Source: Falsiroseomonas sp038250135 (lineage in GTDB: Bacteria > Pseudomonadota > Alphaproteobacteria > Acetobacterales > Acetobacteraceae). Taken from it: 13,652 nt of DNA. A program made the position numbers and the translations under genes. The stretch covers positions 1 to 13,652 of the forward strand of contig JBBSCP010000104.1 of the NCBI GenBank assembly GCA_038250135.1, read 5' to 3'. Shown here piece by piece: positions 7,245 to 12,458 of the stretch. Position 1 is the first letter of the stretch. Each line of letters starts with the position of its first letter. The notes below the pieces were generated by a model, which saw nothing but the letters and a program-made list of their open reading frames with translations, was not told where the DNA came from and searched no databases.

Positions 7245-8540
7245 TCAGGGATGCGGAGGAAGGGCGGCGCAGCGCGCGTCGAGGTCGGCGAGGGCGGCGG
7301 CATCTCGCAGGTTGTCGCGCCCGAGTGCGTGCGCGAGGTGAGCGTGTCGGAGAAGCGTGGCGCGGCGCCGCGGGTCCCCTTCGGCTGCGAGGACGGCGGC
7401 GAGCACGTCGAGGAGGCGGATCAACACGGCGGCGGAGCCCGCCGCATTGATTCTGATGATGTGGAACATCGCGTCGACCAAGCCGTCGTAGTCCGTCGTC
7501 CGGCGGAACAGCACCACGCGCCCGCCTCGCCGGACCGCGGGCCCCGGGAGGTGCCTGTCCCGCAGGTCGCACAGCGCCGCGCCGAGGTGGTCGAGGACCG
7601 CGATGGCAGTGAAGGGGTCGTTGATGCCAGGGGAAAGGGCGCGGACGGCGATCTCGACAAGCTGGCGCACTGCGAATTCAAGGTCCTGCGCCGCCGCCTG
7701 ATGCGGGCCGATCGATAGGGCGGCCTGCACCTGCTTCGGTGCGTCATCCGCTCCCTTTGGCCCCCCGGTAGGCCCGCCCCACGTCACCGCCGCGACAGGG
7801 ACGCCAGGGAAGATGTGGTCGCCGGGGCGGACCCGGAGGACGACGGTGGCGCCCACCCCGGCCGCCCATTCGGCGAGCCCATCCTCGTCAAATCCGCGGA
7901 GATAGCCTCCAGTCTCCAGGGTCACTTCGCGGCCGCCGGCCGGCGGCGCCTGGGCTGGCTCGTCCGGGTGGGCGAGGGTGTGGCGGGAGAGCGCGGCGCA
8001 GAGGTCTTCGTAGACGGCGGCGATCACCGTCTCGACGTTAATCCCCGTCGCGATGTGGTGGACGAACCAGACGAGGGTCGCAACGCAGAGCAGCGCGAGG
8101 AGGAGCGCGCCGGTGACGCCGAGATGGGGGATGAAGGCGCCCTCCTCCAGCGAACGGACGGTCCGCAGCACGACGAGCGCGTAGGCGAAGGTGCCGAGAA
8201 ATATCCCGAGCGCCAACTGGTTTCCTGCGTCTCGGACGAAGTTGCGCAGCAGGCGCGGCCCCATCTGGCCGGAGGCGAGGGAGAGGGCCGCGATGGTGAT
8301 GGAGAAGGTCGTTCCCGCGACGCCAATCGTGGAAGCTGCGACGGTGCCGAGAAGCGAACGCGCGCCCGCCTCCCCGCCGGCATAGAGCCAGGCATCCGGA
8401 ATGATGAACCCGCCGCCGCCGGCCCGCTCGGCCCATATCGACGCCTCGCCGAGCAGGATGCAAGCAAGAACGAGAAAGGCCGGACGGAGCCAGAAGGCGT
8501 CGCCAAGGGCCTCCAGCCGACCGCGGAGGTAGTTGCTCAT
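7245..8540 (-). CDS. DUF2254 family integral membrane protein
   Basis: This 431-aa protein starts at ATG 8540-8538, which overlaps the TGA of the small upstream gene by 4 bp. The frame continues upstream for 98 more codons, but these are an Arg/Pro-rich shadow of that gene. The N-terminal half has about four membrane segments (about 20-37, 62-90, 107-126, 140-162), followed by a soluble domain. The signature RALSPGINDPFTAIAVLDHL (300-319) is diagnostic of DUF2254, a family of predicted inner-membrane proteins without an established function. VLRVRPGDHIFPGVPVA (234-250) is the usual beta-rich segment before it. It is probably translationally coupled to the small membrane protein. No functional link to the neighbouring sugar or gas-vesicle genes can be read from the sequence. 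Confidence 0.9.
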   Translation of the reverse strand: MSNYLRGRLEALGDAFWLRPAFLVLACILLGEASIWAERAGGGGFIIPDAWLYAGGEAGARSLLGTVAASTIGVAGTTFSITIAALSLASGQMGPRLLRNFVRDAGNQLALGIFLGTFAYALVVLRTVRSLEEGAFIPHLGVTGALLLALLCVATLVWFVHHIATGINVETVIAAVYEDLCAALSRHTLAHPDEPAQAPPAGGREVTLETGGYLRGFDEDGLAEWAAGVGATVVLRVRPGDHIFPGVPVAAVTWGGPTGGPKGADDAPKQVQAALSIGPHQAAAQDLEFAVRQLVEIAVRALSPGINDPFTAIAVLDHLGAALCDLRDRHLPGPAVRRGGRVVLFRRTTDYDGLVDAMFHIIRINAAGSAAVLIRLLDVLAAVLAAEGDPRRRATLLRHAHLAHALGRDNLRDAAALADLDARCAALPPHP

Positions 8541-8815
8541 CCCTCGCCCGGCAGCGCGGGCTGCGTCCAGGTCTCCCGCGCCTGATCCGGCCTGTCCTCG
8601 CGCCGGACGGCGAAGCGCGCGCGCGGCAGGTCGTGCGCGACGGCGCGCCAGCCCTCGCGCTGGAGGGCGCGGGCGCGGCCGGTATCCTCCGTCTGGTCGG
8701 GGACCAGGACCTGGCTTGTCGGATTCTCCGCAGAAAGGTCCACGATGTAGACCGCCACGTTCGCGGCGAGGAGGACTAAGGCCCAGGCGATCCCCCGCCC
8801 GGATCTGGCATTCAT
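8537..8815 (-). CDS. Small single-pass membrane protein coupled to DUF2254
   Basis: This 92-aa protein starts at ATG 8815-8813 with a strong GGAGG ribosome-binding site (8828-8824) 8 nt upstream. It ends in an ATGA overlap with the DUF2254 start. A positively charged start (NARSGRG) is followed by one hydrophobic segment, IAWALVLLAANVAVYIV (about residues 9-25), and a charged soluble tail, so it is likely an inner-membrane anchored protein. I do not recognise a family. The ribosome-binding site, the coupling and the clean topology make it a real gene rather than a chance frame. It may be a partner of the DUF2254 protein (inference from the overlap only). Confidence 0.7.
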   Translation of the reverse strand: MNARSGRGIAWALVLLAANVAVYIVDLSAENPTSQVLVPDQTEDTGRARALQREGWRAVAHDLPRARFAVRREDRPDQARETWTQPALPGEG

Positions 8816-8823
8816 GATGGCAT

Positions 8824-8828
8824 CCTCC
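8824..8828 (-). promoter_or_regulatory. Ribosome-binding site GGAGG of the small membrane protein gene
   Basis: GGAGG on the minus strand, 8 nt before the ATG at 8815. It is one of the better sites in the window and the main reason to accept the short gene. Confidence 0.6.
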
Positions 8829-9266
8829 GATCACGGCCTATTGTTCAGCGGCGTTTCCGCGGCCGAAGGCGTTCGTTGGCGTCAACGGCGGGGAGACGCC
8901 TCGGTTGCTGGCGACGCCCTCCGCGCCGAGCGTGAAACGCGGGAGGTGCTGTTCGCAGTCCTGCGCTCCCGCAGGATCACCGATCTGGCGAACCTTGCGT
9001 CGGTCGCGCCACTGGTCGCGCCGCACCCAGGCGCCATCAGAAAGGCCGCTGAGAATGATCGCCGCGCGACCGGGCCGGATCCAGACGTGGAGTATGATGT
9101 TCCTTTCGTCGAAATCGAGGTTCGGACTCTCCCATAGGCTGTCGTTCGGATAGCAGACGCAACAATAGATTATGGGCTTTCAGGGACGACCGGCTGTTTC
9201 GTCACCAGCAGGGTGAGCTTGGCTGCGCGTAAATTAGAGAAGATCCCGTGCAATGCCTGGGGAAGT
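8829..9266. other. About 440 bp between the HHH gene and the DUF2254 unit; possible gene remnant
   Basis: No complete gene is convincing here. A minus-strand frame is open from about 9175 down to a TAG at 8838 and reads quite protein-like (NDSLWESPNLDFDERNIIL, then HVWIRPGRAAIILSGLSDG). However, it has no ATG, GTG or TTG in its first 50 codons, so it may be a 5'-truncated remnant or chance. A plus-strand frame from ATG 8814 lies exactly antisense to it, lacks a ribosome-binding site and starts inside the divergent ATG of the small membrane protein gene. A 5-bp hairpin TCACC-AGCAG-GGTGA (9202-9216) lies downstream of the gas-vesicle genes but has no T-run. A promoter for the 8815 gene should lie here; none was recognised. 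Confidence 0.4.
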
Positions 9267-10196
9267 TCAGGCACCGATCGCTCGGGCTGCGGCGATCCAC
9301 CGTTCGATGCGCAGCAGCCGGCTTATCTCGCCGAGTTGCTGGGACAGGCGCGAGGGTTCCGCCGCCGCGAGGTCTCCACAGGTACGGTAGCCGAGCAGGC
9401 CCAGGCGATGGCGCATGCCGGGGCCGAGTTCCTCGATCGCGTCGAGTGTGGCGTCTGGCGCGATGCGGCGTGCTGGTATGGCTTCGGCGGCGGGGGTCGC
9501 GGCTTCGGTGGCGAAGACGGTGTCGGCCAGCGTTTCGTCGCTGGCCTCGGCCGTGTTCGTGGCGGTCGGCAGGGCCATATGCTCAACCAGAACGGGCTCA
9601 ACCAGAACGGGCTCAACCAGAACGGGATCAACGAGAGTGGGCTCAACCAGAACGGGCTCAGCCAGAAAGCGCGCGACCGCAACAGGCACGACCCCGACAG
9701 GCGCGAGGATTTCAGCCTCCCGCCTGACACCCTCTGATGCGATCGCTGTGAGGGGAGGAGGCGCCAAAACCTCCAGCTCAGGCGCCGCATTCAGCGCCAG
9801 CTGTTCAAGCGGTTGGGCATCGACCGGCGCGGGCTCGGGCGAAGAATCGTGACCGGCGGTGGACTGCGCCGCCAGCGCCTCGATCATGGCAGCGTCCAGG
9901 ATCACGCCCGCCGCCGCCGCCGCGGGTTCGACCCGCGCCGGGGCGGCGATGCGTTCGGCTTCCACGAGGCCCGCGAAAACCGAGCCGCCGGCGGGCAGAA
10001 CCATTGCGGCGCCGGCGGCGGCTGCCGCCGGAGCTGGATTGGCCGTTGGGCCGAGGCGGGCCGTCCGCAGCGCGGAACGGTCAGCCTTTAGCGTGGTGCG
10101 CAATTGCTGTCGCGACGCCGCGCGCGCCGCGCGGAACGCACTCAGCGCTGCACGGCCGCCAAGGCCGGGCTGCTCTGGGGTCGGGTCCGCGGCCAT
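9267..10196 (-). CDS. Ala/Pro/Val-rich protein with pentapeptide tract and C-terminal helix-hairpin-helix domain, downstream of gvpA
   Basis: This 309-aa protein starts at ATG 10196-10194, 17 bp after the gvpA stop, with no clear ribosome-binding site, so it is probably co-transcribed with gvpA. Residues about 14-48 are basic (GRAALSAFRAARAASRQQ and similar). Residues 50-245 are low-complexity Ala/Pro/Val/Glu sequence including six LVEPV-type pentapeptides (about 179-208). The C-terminus (about 249-305) is a helix-hairpin-helix-like module: LDAIEELGPGMRHRLGLLGY (251-270), then RTCGDLAAAEPSRLSQQLG (271-289). It resembles the GxGP-type modules seen in DNA-binding or adaptor proteins. Its role is unknown. 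Location suggests a gas-vesicle accessory or regulatory protein, the module acting in protein or nucleic-acid binding (inference). No signal peptide or membrane helix is seen. Confidence 0.8.
   Translation of the reverse strand: MAADPTPEQPGLGGRAALSAFRAARAASRQQLRTTLKADRSALRTARLGPTANPAPAAAAAGAAMVLPAGGSVFAGLVEAERIAAPARVEPAAAAAGVILDAAMIEALAAQSTAGHDSSPEPAPVDAQPLEQLALNAAPELEVLAPPPLTAIASEGVRREAEILAPVGVVPVAVARFLAEPVLVEPTLVDPVLVEPVLVEPVLVEHMALPTATNTAEASDETLADTVFATEAATPAAEAIPARRIAPDATLDAIEELGPGMRHRLGLLGYRTCGDLAAAEPSRLSQQLGEISRLLRIERWIAAARAIGA
9581..9670. repeat. Six tandem 15-bp repeats inside the HHH-domain gene
   Basis: On the plus strand the unit is GCTCAACCAGAACGG, at 9581, 9596, 9611, 9626 (diverged), 9641 and 9656 (diverged). 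Four units are identical. On the coding (minus) strand they give LVEPV-type pentapeptides, so the array keeps the frame and can expand or contract without disrupting the gene. The near-identity points to recent slippage. Confidence 0.9.
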
Positions 10197-10213
10197 CGCG
10201 CGCTGCGCCGGGC

Positions 10214-10432
10214 TCAGGCCGCGGCCGCGGCGGGGTCGGTCGTCAGGCCGACCGCCTCGGCGTACTTCAAATAGGTCTCGACCGAGGCGACGACGGCGCG
10301 GATCTCGATCGCGATCAGCTCGATGCCGACGAGCGCGATGCGGATGAAGGCATCCACGACCACGCCCTTGTCGAGAATACGATCGATGACTTCCGCGAGG
10401 GAGGAGGAAGCCAGGCTCTTGTTAATGGTCAT
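10214..10432 (-). CDS. gvpA: Gas vesicle major structural protein GvpA
   Basis: This 72-aa protein matches the GvpA family along its whole length: SSSLAEVIDRILDKGVVVDA (9-28), FIRIALVGIELIAIEIRAVV (29-48), then ASVETYLKYAEAVGL (49-63). Known of the family: GvpA polymerises into the ribbed shell of gas vesicles, giving buoyancy. The C-terminal SVETYLKYAEAVGL separates it from the minor paralogues GvpJ/M/S. The start is ATG 10432-10430, with GGAG about 8 nt upstream; the frame extends 32 codons further, but that part covers the leader stem-loop. Oddities: the DAF-I-R-I-A-L stretch where many GvpA have DAWVRVSL, and no gvpF, G, J, K or N in the window. It follows a terminator-like hairpin and precedes the HHH-domain gene by 17 bp. 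Confidence 0.97.
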   Translation of the reverse strand: MTINKSLASSSLAEVIDRILDKGVVVDAFIRIALVGIELIAIEIRAVVASVETYLKYAEAVGLTTDPAAAAA

Positions 10433-10455
10433 CGGGGGCTCCGTGTTGGGTTCCC

Positions 10456-10478
10456 GGCCCTCCGTCTCTCGGAGGGCC
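10456..10478 (-). promoter_or_regulatory. Perfect 9-bp stem-loop in the gvpA leader
   Basis: GGCCCTCCG-TCTCT-CGGAGGGCC (plus-strand reading) is a perfect 9-bp inverted repeat with a 5-nt loop. It ends 23 nt upstream of the gvpA ATG, just before its ribosome-binding site. There is no following T-run on the minus strand, so it is not an ordinary terminator. A role in stabilising or processing an abundant gvpA messenger, or in controlling translation, is plausible (inference). Confidence 0.6.
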
Positions 10479-10574
10479 GTCGCGCCTTTGAACTCAGCCG
10501 GGGGGCAAAGCCTTGGTGCAGGGACCATTCTTGCCGCAGCGTATTGCGAAACCGTTCACGCCAGTGCTGGATCA

Positions 10575-10610
10575 CAAAAAAAATGCGGCGCGAGGTACCG
10601 AATTTTTTTG
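10575..10610 (-). terminator. Terminator-like A-tract/T-tract hairpin between the paralogue cluster and gvpA
   Basis: On the plus strand CAAAAAAAATGCGG (10575-10588) can pair with CCGAATTTTTTTG (10598-10610), with one mismatch and one bulge, around the loop CGCGAGGTA. On the minus strand this puts T8 at the end of the hairpin, about 12 bp after the stop of the 10622 gene. The GC part of the stem is only 3 bp, so strength is uncertain. It would separate transcription of the three paralogues from gvpA, which must then have its own promoter in 10479-10574; I could not identify one. Confidence 0.45.
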
Positions 10611-10621
10611 CATTTCCCGCC

Positions 10622-11119
10622 TCAGCCCTTGTGCAATTCGCCGAGGAAGGTGGACAGCGTCGCACGGTACATCGACACCGCCTCCGCCACCCGTACCTTC
10701 AGCGCCGCGGCGTGCACCATCAGCTCGGCCGGTGCGAGGCTGTCGTCGTCGAGCGGGATGTCGCTCGCGACATCGAAACGCGCGTCGTAGCCTTCGAAGA
10801 ATTGCAGCGCCTCCTCCAGCGTCTCGACGACGGCGATGTGAAACTGATCCCTCGTCCCCGAGGGAGTGGCAAGCACGCGGATGTCGGCGACGAAGCCGCC
10901 ATCCTCGTTCTTGTAAAGGTTTAGCTCGTGCCAAAGCGCCGCGCCGGCGCGATGGCCATCGTGGTGGCCCAGCAGCCTTCCTGAGAAGCTGATCGGGCGC
11001 GCGCCTGATTTGCGCAGCGTGAAGGTGGCGCCGATCGTGGCGCGCGGCGCCGGCCGCGACGCGGTGGTAAGTTCGCTGAGCTGCGAAACGACCGGTTCAT
11101 AGACGTTGATCACGTTCAT
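10622..11119 (-). CDS. Gas-vesicle-linked paralogue 3 (unknown family)
   Basis: This 165-aa protein starts at ATG 11119-11117, with AGGAGA 8 nt upstream. I do not recognise a described family. It shares a domain with the two genes upstream: GARPISFSGRLLG (39-51), a short variable segment with LWHELNLYKNEDGGFVADIR (62-81), then an acidic helix (ETLEEALQFFEGYD, 99-112) and a C-terminal helix (AELMVHAAALKVRVAEA, 131-147). The predicted fold is a small beta-rich core followed by helices; soluble, no signal peptide. It is the gene closest to gvpA, with a terminator-like hairpin in between. The 10 nt TCATCGGGGG around its start are identical to those at the gvpA start. Likely an accessory or shell-associated gas-vesicle protein (inference from position only). 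Confidence 0.8.
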   Translation of the reverse strand: MNVINVYEPVVSQLSELTTASRPAPRATIGATFTLRKSGARPISFSGRLLGHHDGHRAGAALWHELNLYKNEDGGFVADIRVLATPSGTRDQFHIAVVETLEEALQFFEGYDARFDVASDIPLDDDSLAPAELMVHAAALKVRVAEAVSMYRATLSTFLGELHKG

Positions 11120-11171
11120 CGGGGGATCTCCTGGTGGCTATGCTGGTGGCTGTGGCAGTGCGGGGCGAAGG

Positions 11172-11705
11172 TCAGTCCGGCAGGTCAGCTTGTGGCGCGG
11201 ACCACGGCCCGAAGCTCGTGGCCAACAGCTCTCGCCAGATGGCGCGCAGCCTTGGCGCCAGCGCGGCGGCGGCGGCCAGCACTTCGGCGCAATCCTGCTC
11301 CCCGCCTTCAGGCAGCAGCGCGCCGGCGGGCAGGTCGCGCAGCGGGTCATGAGCGTGCAGGAAGCCAAGCACGGCTGCCGCATCGGCGGCGAAGCTCGCA
11401 TAGCAACGCTCCTCCGGCGGCAGAGGCGGGCAGAGGCGATGGCGAATGGCGCAGACGAAACCTCCGCCCTCCGCCTCATGCAGCGCCACGCGCGACGCCA
11501 CGGGCAGGTCCGGCGGCGCGGCCTCAACCCGCGCCAGCAGCCGGCCGCTGAAGCCCAGCGGGCGCAGCCCGTGGCGGGGCAGCAGCAGATAGCTGAAATC
11601 CTGCGGCGAGGCGGCAGGCGCGGGCGTTGGCGCCGGTGCGTACACGTCCATCGGGGCGTTGAACTGCGCCGCCAGCCTTGCCGTCCAGTCGCTGCCCGGA
11701 TGCAT
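11172..11705 (-). CDS. Gas-vesicle-linked paralogue 2 (unknown family)
   Basis: This protein has 177 aa from ATG 11705 (preceded by AGGGA about 10 nt upstream), or 159 aa from ATG 11651. The second start has no ribosome-binding site, but its context CCCCGATGGACGTG is almost the same as the start of paralogue 3, so the choice is open. The shared domain is visible: GLRPLGFSGRLLA (46-58), then VALHEAEGGGFVCAIRH (73-89), then helical ends (DAAAVLGFLHAHDPLRDLP and CAEVLAAAAALAPRLRAIWR). The N-terminal 20-35 residues are Ala/Pro-rich and poorly conserved. The open frame continues upstream over the end of paralogue 1 without a good start. Soluble and probably co-transcribed with its neighbours; function unknown. 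Confidence 0.75.
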   Translation of the reverse strand: MHPGSDWTARLAAQFNAPMDVYAPAPTPAPAASPQDFSYLLLPRHGLRPLGFSGRLLARVEAAPPDLPVASRVALHEAEGGGFVCAIRHRLCPPLPPEERCYASFAADAAAVLGFLHAHDPLRDLPAGALLPEGGEQDCAEVLAAAAALAPRLRAIWRELLATSFGPWSAPQADLPD

Positions 11706-11787
11706 CGGCGCGCGATCCCTGCTCAGACGCGTTGCAGGACCATCCGGCCGCCCAAACCTGGCGAGCCGGGATGCGCCCCATTCCAGA

Positions 11788-12318
11788 TCAAGCTGCGGTG
11801 TCGAGGCGGAACAGCATGTCGCCGAGCAGCGCGCGCCATTGCCGCCCCACCTCCTCCGCCCGGCCGCGCAGCGCGGCGGCGCGCAGCGCCACCTCGATGG
11901 CCGAGACGCGACGGTCGGAAGCATCGAGATCCACCGACAGATCGGCGGTCGGGTCGAATTCCTCGAGCCAGGTCAGGGCCTCGGCCAAGGTCGGGAACAG
12001 CTCGGCGCGGTGAACGTCGGTCTCGCCCGCCGCCTTGCGGAGGGTGCGGATGGCCACCGCCACCTCGCCGCCCTCGCGCCGCCAGATACCGGCCTCATGC
12101 CAGGCGAGCGTGCCGGGTGACCAGGAACTCGCCTCCGCCAGCAGGATGCCTGTCAACTTCAGCGGCTTGGCACCGCTGACCCGCAGCGTGACCTGCATCG
12201 GCTCGGCCGGTGCGGCCGGTGCCGAGGGCTCTGGCAGGGACAGCACGGGGGGCGGGGTTTCAAGGGGCATCAGCCCGCCTAGCTCGAAGACCCCCGGCTC
12301 GAACAACGTCAATCCCAT
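11788..12318 (-). CDS. Gas-vesicle-linked paralogue 1 (unknown family)
   Basis: This 176-aa protein starts at ATG 12318-12316, chosen over an in-frame TTG 6 nt upstream because a perfect AGGAGG lies 6 nt before the ATG. Residues 1-40 are Pro/Leu-rich and variable. The shared domain follows: LRVSGAKPLKLTGILLAEA (45-63), LAWHEAGIWRREGGEVAVAI (71-90), ETDVHRAELFPTLAEALTWL (99-118), and the C-terminal helix AIEVALRAAALRGRAEEVGR (140-159). It aligns over its length with the next two genes, with only moderate identity, so the duplications are old. No membrane segment, cofactor motif or catalytic signature is visible. First of the three paralogues and 140 bp downstream of the repeat-protein gene. 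Confidence 0.8.
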   Translation of the reverse strand: MGLTLFEPGVFELGGLMPLETPPPVLSLPEPSAPAAPAEPMQVTLRVSGAKPLKLTGILLAEASSWSPGTLAWHEAGIWRREGGEVAVAIRTLRKAAGETDVHRAELFPTLAEALTWLEEFDPTADLSVDLDASDRRVSAIEVALRAAALRGRAEEVGRQWRALLGDMLFRLDTAA

Positions 12319-12324
12319 GGCCAA

Positions 12325-12330
12325 CCTCCT
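12325..12330 (-). promoter_or_regulatory. Consensus ribosome-binding site of paralogue 1
   Basis: AGGAGG on the minus strand, 6 nt before ATG 12318. It overlaps the alternative TTG, so it decides the start in favour of the ATG. Confidence 0.75.
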
Positions 12331-12378
12331 GTCGTGCCGGTCGCCGCCGCCTTGGCGTCCGGCAGAGCCTTCTGTTGC

Positions 12379-12408
12379 CCCCGGTCCGACCGAAGACCGG
12401 TACCGGGG
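12379..12408 (-). other. Hairpin between the repeat-protein gene and paralogue 1
   Basis: CCCCGGT (12379-12385) and ACCGGGG (12402-12408) form a perfect 7-bp outer stem, with further imperfect pairing inside. It lies in the 140-bp gap downstream of the repeat-protein stop. No T-run follows on the minus strand, so it could be a weak or Rho-type terminator, a processing site, or part of the leader of paralogue 1. Confidence 0.3.
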
Positions 12409-12458
12409 AATCGACCCAGCATCGTCGCATCGGATGAAGGCCGAGTTAAAGCCACACC

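Noticed and set aside
6764..7303. Minus frame of 179 codons between SemiSWEET and DUF2254
   Set aside because: Overlaps the ends of both neighbouring genes and shows no recognisable domain; kept only as a possible remnant in the entry for 6847-7244.
8814..9137. Plus-strand frame of 107 codons, divergent from the small membrane protein gene
   Set aside because: Its ATG overlaps the divergent ATG, leaving no room for a ribosome-binding site, and it is antisense to an equally open frame.
9213..9737. Plus-strand frame encoding LNQNG pentapeptides
   Set aside because: It is the antisense reading of the 15-bp repeats; the minus frame carries the HHH domain and continues the gvpA unit.
10479..10574. 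Sigma-54 or sigma-70 promoter for gvpA
   Set aside because: GG/GC pairs occur, but not with the 10-nt spacing needed for sigma-54, and no credible -35/-10 pair with 16-18 nt spacing was found.
10004..12179. Plus-strand frames of 306 and 357 codons over the gvpA and paralogue region
   Set aside because: Run antisense across several well-supported minus genes and through their intergenic signals.
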